From positions 744,001 to 808,000 of the forward strand of contig CAXXIB010000004.1 in assembly GCA_963675925.2 (NCBI GenBank): a DNA stretch of 64,000 bases, read 5' to 3'. A program made the translations under genes and the position numbers. The notes beneath the pieces are model-generated. The model made no database searches. It worked only from the letters and a program-made list of their open reading frames with translations, and was not told the DNA's origin. Position 1 is the first letter of the stretch, and every line of letters starts with the position of its first letter. Source of the DNA: CAXXOK01 sp963675925. GTDB taxonomy: Bacteria; Bacillota; Clostridia; Christensenellales; Aristaeellaceae. This document shows positions 44,156 through 53,113 of the stretch, in pieces.

Positions 44156-44874
44156 CCCAGTCGACGCCGGACCTGACCCGCCTGCCGCGCCATATCGGCA
44201 TTATTATGGATGGCAACGGCCGCTGGGCCAAAGACCATGCCCTGCGCGTAGCGCTGGGGCACAATGCGGGCGTTCAGGCGATGCGCAATATTATCCGCGA
44301 TGCCAACGATATGGGCCTTGCGGTGCTGTCGCTGTATGCGTTTTCCACCGAAAACTGGCGGCGTTCCAAGCTGGAGGTCGACGCGCTGATGGCGCTGCTA
44401 ATCCAGTACTTCCGCCAGGATATCGGCGAGCTGCAGGAAAAGAACGTTCGCGTGCTGATACTTGGCGATAAGGACGGCATGCCCGCGCCCCAGCGGGATG
44501 CGCTGTATAATGCCGAAGAGCGCACCCGGGCTTGTACGGGGATGACGCTGTGCCTGGCGATCAACTACGGCGGCCGCGCCGAGCTGGTCCGCGCTGCGCA
44601 GCAGCTGTCGGCCGATGTGCAGGCCGGTACCCTCACCCCGGATGCCATCGACGAGGACGCACTGAAAAGTCGCCTGTACACCGCGGGGCTGCCGGATGTG
44701 GATTTATTAATCCGTACCAGCGGCGAACTGCGGCTGTCCAACTACCTGCTCTGGCAAAGCGCATACGCGGAGTTCACCTTTCCAGAGAAACTCTGGCCGG
44801 ATTTCACGGTTGAAGACTTCCGTGCCTGCATCACCGCCTATCAGCAGCGCAAACGCCGTTTCGGCGGCCGCTGA
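44152..44874 (+). CDS. uppS: Undecaprenyl diphosphate synthase
   Basis: 240 residues. Makes the C55 lipid carrier for cell wall synthesis. Signature HIGIIMDGNGRWAKDHAL (catalytic Asp), then LYAFSTENWRRSKLEVDALM and the C-terminal VDLLIRTSGELRLSNYLLWQ. Followed by cdsA, the usual order. The protein at 48269, a translocase for the recycled carrier, is probably functionally linked. Confidence 0.97.
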   Translation: MTQSTPDLTRLPRHIGIIMDGNGRWAKDHALRVALGHNAGVQAMRNIIRDANDMGLAVLSLYAFSTENWRRSKLEVDALMALLIQYFRQDIGELQEKNVRVLILGDKDGMPAPQRDALYNAEERTRACTGMTLCLAINYGGRAELVRAAQQLSADVQAGTLTPDAIDEDALKSRLYTAGLPDVDLLIRTSGELRLSNYLLWQSAYAEFTFPEKLWPDFTVEDFRACITAYQQRKRRFGGR

Positions 44875-44915
44875 CCGGCCCGATACTCAAAAAAAACACT
44901 ATGGAGGGCATCACC

Positions 44916-45734
44916 ATGTGGATGCGCATCGTAACCGGCGTGCTCCTGGCGCTGTTTGTCATCGCGGTCCTGTTCGTGGGCGGGTATGTGTTTAGCGCGG
45001 TCGCGCTTGCCGTCTGTGTCCTGTGCCTGTATGAAGCACTGCATTCCTTAACTTTAGGCGGTCACCGCCCCGTACACTGGCCTGTTTATTTTGCCATGCT
45101 GGCCAGCGCGCCGCTGATGCTGTTTGTGCGGCCCCTGGCCATCGTGCCGGTGCTGATGATTGCGTGTTTTGCGGTCATCGCCCAGGTCATGCGCCGCCAA
45201 AATCCCAACCTGACCGATGTCATGATCAGCCTGCTGCCGATTTTAACCATCGTGCTGCCGGGCCTGTGCCTGATTTCCCTGTCGGGCATCCAGCCCCGCC
45301 CGATGCAAGCGCTGATGACCTCGCTCGTGTTCGTGGTTTCCGTCGGCACGGACACCTTTGCCCTGTTTGTGGGCACCTCCATCGGCGGCAAAAAGCTGTG
45401 CCCCAAGATCAGCCCCAAGAAAACCGTTTCCGGGGCCATCGGCGGGCTGCTTGGCGCGGTAGGGCTGACGGTACTGGCCGGCTGGGTGTTTTCCCTGTGC
45501 TTTCCGGACGCTGGCTTCCCCCCGCTGTGGGCACACGCGCTTGCGGGCCTGGTCGGCGGCATTGCGGCGGAATTTGGCGACTTGCTGGCCAGCCTGATCA
45601 AACGCTACTGCAACATAAAAGACTTTGGCAACCTGTTCCCCGGCCACGGCGGCATGCTGGACCGTATGGACTCCATCCTGTTTTCGTCGGTGGTCATCTT
45701 CTGCTATTACGAAATTCTTAGATTCCTCGCCTAA
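44916..45734 (+). CDS. cdsA: Phosphatidate cytidylyltransferase
   Basis: 272 residues from the ATG at 44916 with GGAGGG upstream; an in-frame ATG five codons earlier overlaps that RBS and is less likely. Integral membrane enzyme making CDP-diacylglycerol. About eight hydrophobic segments. The C-terminal signature is complete: LASLIKRYCNIKDFGNLFPG, continued by HGGMLDRMDS. Confidence 0.95.
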   Translation: MWMRIVTGVLLALFVIAVLFVGGYVFSAVALAVCVLCLYEALHSLTLGGHRPVHWPVYFAMLASAPLMLFVRPLAIVPVLMIACFAVIAQVMRRQNPNLTDVMISLLPILTIVLPGLCLISLSGIQPRPMQALMTSLVFVVSVGTDTFALFVGTSIGGKKLCPKISPKKTVSGAIGGLLGAVGLTVLAGWVFSLCFPDAGFPPLWAHALAGLVGGIAAEFGDLLASLIKRYCNIKDFGNLFPGHGGMLDRMDSILFSSVVIFCYYEILRFLA

Positions 45735-45759
45735 CCGCCCGTCCTATGGAAGGATCGTT

Positions 45760-46671
45760 ATGATGAAACGCGTTGTAACACTGATTGTATTACTCACCCT
45801 GCTAATCACGCCTGCACTGGCCGCAACCCCCAGTCCAATCTTCGCACTGGATTACGATAGCCTGTCCGATCCGCCCGATGGTGTGAACAACTACCTGATG
45901 GCCTGTTTTGACACCTGGGATTTTAAAGAAAATCGTATGGGCAATACCGATGGCCTGATGCTGGTAACCCTGGATACCGTGCAGGAGCGCATGATCTTTA
46001 CCTCGATAATGCGCGAGATTCTCATCCGGCGTCCGGACGGGAAAATCGGCCGCATTACCTATATTACAAAAAACTACGGGCCCGAAGCGCTGTGCAAGAT
46101 CGTATCCACACACTTTGGGGTGAAAGTAGATAAGTACCTGTTTTTCAGCATGGATAATGTTCAGGATATGATTGACGTGCTGGGCGGCGTGTACATTACC
46201 GTGACGGACGCCGAAGCCGATTACTTAAACCGCTACCGCATCTCCCGTGACTCAACCACGCCCAGCATGGACAAGGGCGGCACCTATCTGTTTTCGGGTC
46301 ACGCAGCGGTCATCTATATGCGCATACGCAAAGTTGGCGGCGATGGCGATTTAGGCCGTACCCGCCGCGTACGAACCGTGCTTGAAACCTTAATCCGTGA
46401 AAACAGGAATATCACCATGTCCGAAGCCATCGGCGTAGCCGTGGCGCTGACAAAGAATGTGTGCCTGACCAACCTGTCCATGAACGATCTGCTCATCGCC
46501 ATCGGCGATATTTTCGAGCTCAAGGCCGCCGATCCTGAAGGATTTCAGCTGCCGACGACCGAGTCGATGACCCCCATCACCTATGTGGGCATGATGACCA
46601 ACGAGGTGGACTTTAACCGCTGCCGCAGCACCTTCCTTTCGTTTATGAACGGAGAAGAACAAGCGCAGTAA
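45760..46671 (+). CDS. LCP (LytR-CpsA-Psr) family protein, short form
   Basis: 303 residues from the ATG at 45760 (RBS GGAAGG), with a signal peptide or anchor (VVTLIVLLTLLITPALA). LCP proteins attach polymers to peptidoglycan at the cell surface, using undecaprenyl-linked donors. The LCP core is visible: DGLMLVTLDTVQERMIFTSI, MREILI, LGGVYITV, and ALxYxR-like VIYMRIRKVGGDGDLGRTRR. No cytosolic N-terminal tail beyond a few residues. It is the gene just left of the putative origin, where dnaA would normally stand. Confidence 0.87.
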   Translation: MMKRVVTLIVLLTLLITPALAATPSPIFALDYDSLSDPPDGVNNYLMACFDTWDFKENRMGNTDGLMLVTLDTVQERMIFTSIMREILIRRPDGKIGRITYITKNYGPEALCKIVSTHFGVKVDKYLFFSMDNVQDMIDVLGGVYITVTDAEADYLNRYRISRDSTTPSMDKGGTYLFSGHAAVIYMRIRKVGGDGDLGRTRRVRTVLETLIRENRNITMSEAIGVAVALTKNVCLTNLSMNDLLIAIGDIFELKAADPEGFQLPTTESMTPITYVGMMTNEVDFNRCRSTFLSFMNGEEQAQ

Positions 46672-46717
46672 CTCTCCGCACCGCTGTGCACCCGCGCCCC
46701 AGGTTTTCCGCATCAAT

Positions 46718-47080
46718 GTGGACAAACCCACGGAGAAAAACTGCGCAACCTAGGCAAGGCCCTGCGCCGCCTAATGTACTGCTTCCTTACTCTGGTTCTC
46801 CACAGCCTGTGGGTTTATGGGAAACCGCCGAACTCCGCTGATTTTACTCTGTAACAACCCGCTGTAATAGAGGAATTTACCCGCCAAAACGAGAATTGTA
46901 TGTACAACTGCGGCTGCGCGGACACGCCGTTCGCGCCCGATGTTGAAAAAACCCCTGTTCCACAGGGTTTATCCACAGGCATTCCACAGGGGAAAACCCA
47001 TACAGGAAAACAAGAAACCCGCTTTTCCATGGTTTCCACACCCCCTACTACTACTACGAAAGTCTATATACTATATATAG
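46718..47080. other. Putative chromosome origin of replication (oriC)
   Basis: The 437-base gap between the LCP gene and dnaN is full of DnaA-box-like sites: TGTGGACAA 46718, TTCTCCACA 46796, TGTTCCACA 46956, the perfect TTATCCACA 46969, CATTCCACA 46980 and GTTTCCACA 47032-47040. The last is followed directly by CCCC (47041-47044), four CTA repeats (47045-47056) and the AT-rich TATATACTATATATAG (47065-47080). This order (box, GC cluster, DnaA-trios, AT-rich element, then dnaN) is that of the basal unwinding system described in Bacillus subtilis, and in the same orientation. Strand bias changes near here, and parS sites lie 11 and 14 kb away. dnaA itself is not in the window. Confidence 0.85.
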
Positions 47081-47109
47081 CTACTGCTTTAACACAGGAG
47101 GCAACGACC

Positions 47110-48228
47110 ATGAAACTCAAATGTTCCGCGCAGGATTTAATGATCGGGCTGGTAAACGCTACGCGTGCGCTGGCGGCCAGGCCGTCCACACCGATTTTAG
47201 AATATGTGAAACTTACGGCCCAAGAAGGGCATATTGTGCTCACCTGCACCGATGGATCCCTCACCATTCGTGCCCAGGTCAAGGCAGAGGTTGAGGAAGA
47301 GGGAGACATTTTACTGCCCGGCAAGCTGCTGACGGAAATCGTACGCAAGCTGCCCGAGGGTTTGGTCTCGCTGTCTGTAAACGATAAAAACATTACGATC
47401 ATCAAGTGCCTGCAAAGCCGCTCTACGCTCACCGGTATGCCAGCGGAAGATTTCCCGCTCATGCGCGATATTATCAACACGCATGCGCTGCATGTGCCCC
47501 AAAAGCGCCTGAAGGACATGATCTCGCGTGTCACCTTTGCCATCGCACAGCATGAGAGCCGCCAGACGCTCACAGGAAGCCTGATGGAAGTGACTAAGGA
47601 TGAACTCCGCCTGGTCGGTTTGGACGGCTTCAGGCTCGCCTTGCAGACCATGAAGGGGGATTTCATCCTGCCGGAGGACAAGGAAATCTTAAAAGCGATT
47701 ATTCCCGGGCATGTGATGTCCGAAATGAGTCGCATTATGAGCGATGAGGATAACGCCATGGTGACCTTCCACATGGATCAGGGGCATCTGATGGCGACCA
47801 TCGGCGATACCACAGTGCTGACCACCTTGCTTGCGGGCGAATATATTAATTACCGCCAGATCCTGCCTAAGGACTGGAAAACTCGGATCACCGTTAAGTG
47901 CAAGGAGTTTGAGGAAGCCATTGAGCGCGCCTCGCTGATTGCACGCGAGGGCAAGAATAACTTGATTAAAATTAACGCAGAAAACGATATGATGCGCATT
48001 ACCTCCATGTCCGACCTTGGGGATGTACTGGAGGAAATCGGCATCCAGCTGGAAGGCGAAGCTATTGAAATCGCCTTCAACGCCCGCTACATCGGCGATG
48101 TGGTGAAGAATATCGACGATGAACTGTGTATGCTGTCGATGTCCAACTCCGTAAGCCCGTGCGTGCTTTCACCGGTGGAAGGCGACAGCTACTTGTACCT
48201 GGTGCTACCGGTGCGTGTGTCCAACTAA
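47110..48228 (+). CDS. dnaN: DNA polymerase III sliding clamp (beta)
   Basis: 372 residues from the ATG at 47110 behind AGGAGG; the frame open upstream is inside the origin. Three clamp domains of about 120 residues each. Start MKLKCSAQDLMIGLVNATRA, LRLVGLDGFRLALQ in domain II, the C-terminal YLYLVLPVRVSN. The ring holds the polymerase on DNA. It follows the oriC element directly, as in most Firmicutes, but without dnaA before it or recF after it. Confidence 0.97.
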   Translation: MKLKCSAQDLMIGLVNATRALAARPSTPILEYVKLTAQEGHIVLTCTDGSLTIRAQVKAEVEEEGDILLPGKLLTEIVRKLPEGLVSLSVNDKNITIIKCLQSRSTLTGMPAEDFPLMRDIINTHALHVPQKRLKDMISRVTFAIAQHESRQTLTGSLMEVTKDELRLVGLDGFRLALQTMKGDFILPEDKEILKAIIPGHVMSEMSRIMSDEDNAMVTFHMDQGHLMATIGDTTVLTTLLAGEYINYRQILPKDWKTRITVKCKEFEEAIERASLIAREGKNNLIKINAENDMMRITSMSDLGDVLEEIGIQLEGEAIEIAFNARYIGDVVKNIDDELCMLSMSNSVSPCVLSPVEGDSYLYLVLPVRVSN

Positions 48229-48268
48229 TACACGACACAGGATTTCAATGCGACGAGGCGAAAACAGT

Positions 48269-49150
48269 ATGATCGAGTTTCTAAAGGCGGCAGTCAAGGG
48301 TGTTGTCATCGGGGTTGCCAACGTGATTCCCGGCGTGTCGGGCGGAACGATGATGGTTTCCATGGGTGTGTATGACACGATCATTTCCAGCATTACGGGG
48401 CTGCTAAAGCATTTTGTTAAAAGCGTAAAAACACTGCTGCCCTATTTATTGGGCGCATTGGTGGGCATTGTGGCTTTGGCCAGCGTGCTGACCTATCTGT
48501 TTGATAACTTTCCGCTGCCAACGGCCACGGCCTTTATCGGGTTAATCCTGGGCGGGCTGGCACCGCTGCTCAAGCAGATTGATATGAAAAAAGCAGGCGC
48601 CGGTGCGGTTGCGCTGTTTTTGATGTTCCTGGCGTTGATCGTGGTGATGGCAATTATTGATCCCAAAGAATCGGGCACGGCGATTGCCTTTACCTGGGGG
48701 CAGGCCGCCGTATTGCTGTTGGTTGGCGTTGTTGCCAGTGCAACCATGATTATCCCCGGCGTCAGCGGATCAATGATCATGATGCTGCTTGGATATTACC
48801 GTACCGTAATCGACGCTGTAACACAGCTGAAGGATGCGCTGCTTGGCGGCGGACTTTCCATGGCTTTAGAGCCGCTGAAAGTGCTATTGCCGTTTGCGGT
48901 GGGTATCGTTCTTGGTATCTATGCCGTGGCCAAGCTGATTGAATGGCTTTTACGGCGCTACCCGGTACACACCTATTCGGCCATTTTGGGCCTGGTGGTT
49001 GCTTCGCCTGTGGCGGTATTGCTGCGCAGCGATATGTCCGGTGTCACGCCGGGTATCGTGCTGATCTCGCTGGCGACCTTTATCGCAGGTTTCCTGTTTG
49101 CTGCGTGGATGGCGTCGCTGGGCAAGAAAGAACGAATAGAAGCTAAATAA
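48269..49150 (+). CDS. popT: Undecaprenyl-phosphate translocase (DUF368/PopT family)
   Basis: 293 residues, about eight to nine membrane segments. The DUF368 hallmark PGVSGGTMMVSMGVYD near residue 25 is repeated in the second half as IPGVSGSMIMMLLGYY, which reflects the internal repeat of the family. Members were recently shown to return the lipid carrier undecaprenyl phosphate across the membrane. Start ATG at 48269 with GAGG 10 bases upstream; an ATG seven codons earlier is possible. Confidence 0.87.
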   Translation: MIEFLKAAVKGVVIGVANVIPGVSGGTMMVSMGVYDTIISSITGLLKHFVKSVKTLLPYLLGALVGIVALASVLTYLFDNFPLPTATAFIGLILGGLAPLLKQIDMKKAGAGAVALFLMFLALIVVMAIIDPKESGTAIAFTWGQAAVLLLVGVVASATMIIPGVSGSMIMMLLGYYRTVIDAVTQLKDALLGGGLSMALEPLKVLLPFAVGIVLGIYAVAKLIEWLLRRYPVHTYSAILGLVVASPVAVLLRSDMSGVTPGIVLISLATFIAGFLFAAWMASLGKKERIEAK

Positions 49151-49810
49151 GAATACTTTTTAATCATAGCAAAAAATAAAGCACACAACACGATTTCGAT
49201 GTTGTTATAGCCGGAGATTACACCGGCTATTTCACTCAGGACGCTCTAAAAACATCTTAAAAGGGACCGCTCGGATAGGCGTACCATTACTTAGTGAACA
49301 AGCAGACGTATGTGTTAGTATGTCAACGAGTAGACTTACTAAACGATACAACGCTTTTCGCCGATTCCTCGCTTACAAATAATTCATTAGCAACGCTTTA
49401 AAGAAACAAGCGAATTGTTATGCAATAGCAACCGTTGATGGTAACCGGAATTATATTGAAGTTGAAACAGAAGGATAGGAAAAGCGCAAGGGATATGTTC
49501 AGGCAGCGGATATCAGCCAACTAAATAACAAGAAGGAATAATAAATATATAAAATCTGAGGTGTGGTAGCGATTAACACAGGGCATTCAAACATGACAAT
49601 GGCTTAGGGTGTTAAAATGTTATTTCCTTCAAGTCAGGCAGAATCATCCGCGAAGAAACCATCGCTATTTCATATGAGCTTTCCATCAAGGTACTTATGC
49701 AATACAAAGGGGTTCTATAGTATTGCAACGCTGTTCAGCCACGATTGCAACAAGCAACGTTGCCTTGCGTTCCGTTAGCAAGAATACCTAGTATAGTGCC
49801 CGATGAAAAG
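49151..49810. other. AT-rich stretch without an intact gene; possible decayed genes
   Basis: About 660 bases, much richer in A and T than the surroundings. Only short open pieces remain. Around 49405-49480 a piece reads CYAIATVDGNRNYIEVETEG and, after a stop, KRKGYVQAADISQLNNKKE, which recalls the end of an SH3-like domain (GYVxAxDL). Around 49640-49720 a piece reads SGRIIREETIAISYELSIKV. Both are broken by stops on either side. I read this as remains of acquired genes next to the origin; no transposase or terminal repeats were recognised. Confidence 0.45.
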
Positions 49811-49813
49811 CGC

Positions 49814-49842
49814 TTGCGTTTCTTAAGGAAATTCGCTATACT
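49814..49842 (+). promoter_or_regulatory. Promoter of metK
   Basis: TTGCGT (49814-49819), 17-base spacer, TATACT (49837-49842). The riboswitch starts about 19 bases further on. Confidence 0.7.
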
Positions 49843-49860
49843 GAAATAGACAACAGCATA

Positions 49861-49961
49861 CCTTAATAAAGAGTGGTCGAGGGAACGAGCCCGATGAAAC
49901 CCGCCAACCTGTACAGTGTGCAAGGTGGTACATCTCGCGGCGGGGTCGCCGGAAGATAAGG
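49861..49961 (+). promoter_or_regulatory. SAM-I riboswitch (S-box)
   Basis: The conserved core is easy to read: AGAGTGGTCGAGGGAACGAG, then CCCGATGAAACCCGCCAACC, GGTGGTA, and CCGGAAGATAAGG. P1 pairs CCTTA (49861-49865) with TAAGG (49957-49961). It binds S-adenosylmethionine, the product of the gene that follows, and so turns metK off when SAM is plentiful. Works with the terminator at 49980-50004. Confidence 0.95.
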
Positions 49962-49979
49962 AAAGAGATTTTCGAAGAC

Positions 49980-50004
49980 GCCCGCCATGATAAGCGGGCT
50001 TTTT
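49980..50004 (+). terminator. Riboswitch-controlled terminator
   Basis: Stem GCCCGC / GCGGGC with loop CATGATAA, followed by five T, between the S-box and metK. The expected expression platform of the riboswitch. Confidence 0.9.
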
Positions 50005-50026
50005 GCTTGAAACGGAGGAAATTGGA

Positions 50027-51181
50027 ATGCGGAAACTGTTTACATCCGAATCGGTGACCGAAGGGCACCCGGATAAGCTTTGCGACCAGGTCAGCGATGC
50101 AGTACTGGACGCGATTTTGGAAACCGATCCCATGGCGCGCGTCGCCTGTGAGACTAGCGCTACCACGGGGCTGATGCTGGTGATGGGCGAGATTACAACC
50201 GATGCATACGTGGATATCGACGGCATTGCCCGCGGGGTGGTCAAGGATATCGGCTATACCTCGGCGGACATGAATTTTGACTACAACTCCTGCGCGGTGC
50301 TTACGGCGGTGCATGCCCAAAGCCCCGATATCGCCATGGGTGTAAACGCGGCATCGGACGCCAGTGATACGCTTGGCGCGGGCGACCAGGGAATGATGTT
50401 TGGCTATGCCTGCAGCGAAACCAAGGAGCGTATGCCCCTGCCGATCAGCTTGTCGCACCGGCTGGCAAAGCGGCTGGCGGACGTGCGCAAAGACGGCGAG
50501 CTTGCATTTCTGCGGCCCGATGGCAAGGCGCAGGTCACCGTTTTGTATGAAGACGGCAAGCCTGTTGCCGTGGACACGGTGGTCGTATCCGCCCAGCATA
50601 ACCCGGAGATTTCGCAAAAAACGCTGCACGAGGCCATAATGGACCAAGTGATTGTTCCCACGCTGCCGCGCAATCTTATGACAAAGGACACGCGCGTGTT
50701 CATCAACCCCACCGGGCGCTTTGTTCTAGGCGGCCCTGCGGGCGATACGGGGCTGACCGGGCGTAAGATTATAGTGGATACCTACGGCGGATATGCCCGC
50801 CACGGCGGCGGCGCGTTTTCCGGCAAGGATCCGACCAAGGTGGACCGGTCCGCGTCCTACGCTGCGCGCTATGTGGCCAACAACATTGTAGCCGCCGGGC
50901 TGGCCGAACGCTGCGAAGTGGCCCTGGCGTACGCCATAGGCGTATCAAAACCCGTAAGCGTGCAGGTGGATACCTTTGGCACCGGCACCGCTGCCGACGA
51001 TGTGCTGGCCGCGGCCGTGCAGCGCAGCTTTGATCTAAGCACTGCCGGCATTATCCGTATGCTGGACCTGCGCTGCCCCATCTACCGGCCGCTGGCTGCG
51101 TACGGGCATTTCGGCCGTACAGACCTTGCTGTGTCCTGGGAAAAGACCGATAAGGTAGAAGCCCTAAAAGAACAGCTATAA
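50027..51181 (+). CDS. metK: S-adenosylmethionine synthetase
   Basis: 384 residues from the ATG at 50027, with GGAGG upstream. Makes SAM from methionine and ATP. Start LFTSESVTEGHPDKLCDQ with the catalytic His, the loop GAGDQGMMFGYA, and the P-loop-like GGGAFSGKDPTKVDRSAS. The C-terminus is short but complete (LSVSWEKTDKVEALKEQL-like). Feedback control by the SAM riboswitch is direct from the sequence. A terminator follows 32 bases after the stop. Confidence 0.97.
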   Translation: MRKLFTSESVTEGHPDKLCDQVSDAVLDAILETDPMARVACETSATTGLMLVMGEITTDAYVDIDGIARGVVKDIGYTSADMNFDYNSCAVLTAVHAQSPDIAMGVNAASDASDTLGAGDQGMMFGYACSETKERMPLPISLSHRLAKRLADVRKDGELAFLRPDGKAQVTVLYEDGKPVAVDTVVVSAQHNPEISQKTLHEAIMDQVIVPTLPRNLMTKDTRVFINPTGRFVLGGPAGDTGLTGRKIIVDTYGGYARHGGGAFSGKDPTKVDRSASYAARYVANNIVAAGLAERCEVALAYAIGVSKPVSVQVDTFGTGTAADDVLAAAVQRSFDLSTAGIIRMLDLRCPIYRPLAAYGHFGRTDLAVSWEKTDKVEALKEQL

Positions 51182-51212
51182 TAGACTTACAGAAAAAAGA
51201 TTGCAAAACAAA

Positions 51213-51243
51213 GCAAAACGCCGTGCATTGCGCGGCGTTTTGC
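51213..51243 (+). terminator. Terminator after metK
   Basis: Stem GCAAAACGCCG / CGGCGTTTTGC with a 9-base loop. Almost symmetrical, so it may also stop transcription on the minus strand. Confidence 0.75.
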
Positions 51244-51323
51244 TGTATCGTCTGCTCTAGCAAGCCAAGGAGAAACGGCGAATGCAAGGCGTTGGCTTTG
51301 TGTCGTTTCTCCGATTATCGTTT

Positions 51324-53027
51324 TTATTCGTACTCGGATGTCAGCGCCTTGGCGTTGGAGGAGTACAGAATCTGCAAGGTGTTTGCCCCGGCAACGCCGT
51401 CGATGGACAGGCCGTTGATGCCCTGGAAGTTGCGAACGGCGTTCTCGGTTGCCTCGTCATAGGTACCGGTGATGGTGCCATCGTAGAACTTCAGTTCATA
51501 CAGCGTATATTGCAGGGTGCGTACATCCGATCCCGTATCGCCCGGGCGAAGCGTAGAGTAGGAGCCGTTGGCGGCCGTGCCGCCAAAGAGCATACGCTGC
51601 ATGGCGGGGCCGGCCGTACCGGTTACACGCAGGCCTTTGTTGGTTTGATAGTTCCTCACCGCATCGGCGGTACCACCGCCGTACTTGCCATCCAGCGAGC
51701 CGGTATAGTACCCCAGCGAATTCAGCGAGGTCTGCAGCGCAGTAACACTGGCGGTGGAGGGGCTGTTGGTGGTCGACAGCGTTTTATAGCCGGTCGACGA
51801 GGCTGTTTCGCCGTATTTGATCGGGTCAGATGCCGTGGAGGATGACCCGCCGCTTGAGGATCCGCCGCTTGAGGATCCGGTGCCGGAGTACAGCAGGTTC
51901 AGTGTCGCTTTGCCGGCAATGCCGTCGGCCGTCAGGCCGTTTACGGTCTGGAATTCCACGACAGCAGCGAAGGTATTCTCGCCGTAGTCGCCATCGATGG
52001 ATCCGGAATAGTAGTTGAGGGTTTTCAGCTTGGATTGCAGCGCGCGTACGCCGTCACCATTCATGCCCTGCCGCAGCGAACCCAGATAGGCAACAACGGA
52101 GCTTGCTTTGCGTGCCGAGCTGGAATATAGCTTCTCCAGCGTTGCCGGGCCGGCAACACCGTCCGAGGTCAGGTTGTTGCGGGACTGGAAGGCGACCACG
52201 GCCGCTTCGGTGGTTTCGGCAAACACGGCGTCCGCCGATCCGGCAAGGTAATCCAGATAAATCAGCCGGTTTTGCAGGATGCGAACCTGATCGCCGGTGG
52301 ACCCCATACGCAGGTACAAATTGGTTTTCCCGTTGGTATAGGGATTGGCCGTCGTAGAGGGGGTGGTATTGGGATTGGTGTTGCCGGTTGAGGTCGAAGA
52401 CCCCGAGGTGGAACTGCTTTTGGCAATGGCATATTTGCCATACAGCACACTCTGTGTTTTCGTACCGGCAATGCCGTCAGCCGTTAGGCTGTTCACGGTT
52501 TGGAAGTCTTTTACGGCCTGGGCAGTCCCGGCGCCATACGCGCCGTCCACCGAGCCGGTATAATATCCCAGCGTTTTTAGCCGATCTTGCAGCTGTTTGA
52601 CTGCCGTGCCGGACGAGCCAGACTTCAGCACCGAGTTATCGGTGGTGGTGTTCTGCTGGGTGGGCGCGGGGGTGGATGAAGTGCCCGTCTGCGGGGTGCT
52701 GGTCGCCGTAGTTCCGGCGGCGCTGGTCGGCTGTACGCCAGCGGACGGCTGGCTGGTCGCCTGGTCCGCAGAGAAATCCCATTGGCTCCAGTCATATTGC
52801 TGGGCGGCCACGGTGGCCGTGGGGGCCGGGGTTGCGGGCGGCGGCGTGGTGATTACAATATCAAAGTTCTGCCCTTGGGTGCCGATGGTCAGGCCGTCGG
52901 TATCGTCGATTTGGCGATCCGGGTCTACGTAGCAGCCGGACAAGATTACGGTGACACCCAGCAGCAATAACAGCAACAGCAATTTTCTGTGACCGTGCAG
53001 CACCTGTGTTACGCGATTATTCTTCAT
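51324..53027 (-). CDS. Lipoprotein with five peptidoglycan-binding repeats
   Basis: 567 residues. Lipoprotein signal with lipobox LSGC (Cys32). A Thr/Pro/Ser-rich linker (33-133) and then five PG_binding_1 repeats at about 134-197, 239-302, 318-381, 418-482 and 491-555, each of the form LGYYTGSxDGxYGxxTxxAVxxFQ. Repeat 4 is the most divergent. Ser/Gly linkers join them; between repeats 3 and 4 a 15-base unit is tandemly duplicated in the DNA. No catalytic domain (amidase, transpeptidase) is attached, so it probably anchors or spaces the cell wall. It may stretch from the membrane into the wall. Confidence 0.92.
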   Translation of the reverse strand: MKNNRVTQVLHGHRKLLLLLLLLGVTVILSGCYVDPDRQIDDTDGLTIGTQGQNFDIVITTPPPATPAPTATVAAQQYDWSQWDFSADQATSQPSAGVQPTSAAGTTATSTPQTGTSSTPAPTQQNTTTDNSVLKSGSSGTAVKQLQDRLKTLGYYTGSVDGAYGAGTAQAVKDFQTVNSLTADGIAGTKTQSVLYGKYAIAKSSSTSGSSTSTGNTNPNTTPSTTANPYTNGKTNLYLRMGSTGDQVRILQNRLIYLDYLAGSADAVFAETTEAAVVAFQSRNNLTSDGVAGPATLEKLYSSSARKASSVVAYLGSLRQGMNGDGVRALQSKLKTLNYYSGSIDGDYGENTFAAVVEFQTVNGLTADGIAGKATLNLLYSGTGSSSGGSSSGGSSSTASDPIKYGETASSTGYKTLSTTNSPSTASVTALQTSLNSLGYYTGSLDGKYGGGTADAVRNYQTNKGLRVTGTAGPAMQRMLFGGTAANGSYSTLRPGDTGSDVRTLQYTLYELKFYDGTITGTYDEATENAVRNFQGINGLSIDGVAGANTLQILYSSNAKALTSEYE

Positions 53028-53084
53028 CTGAACACTTCCTTATTCAGCGATATGTGTATACTGGCCTATGGTAGGGGATACTTC

Positions 53085-53113
53085 ATTTTACAAGGGAACC
53101 GTGCAAATTGCAA
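53085..53113 (-). promoter_or_regulatory. Probable promoter of the lipoprotein gene
   Basis: Minus strand TTGCAA (53108-53113), 17-base spacer, TAAAAT (53085-53090), 58 bases before the ATG. Confidence 0.5.

Noticed and set aside
51840..51890. Short direct repeats as a mobile element or CRISPR unit
   Set aside because: They encode a Ser/Gly linker in the peptidoglycan-binding lipoprotein; only two copies of a 15-base unit and no spacers.
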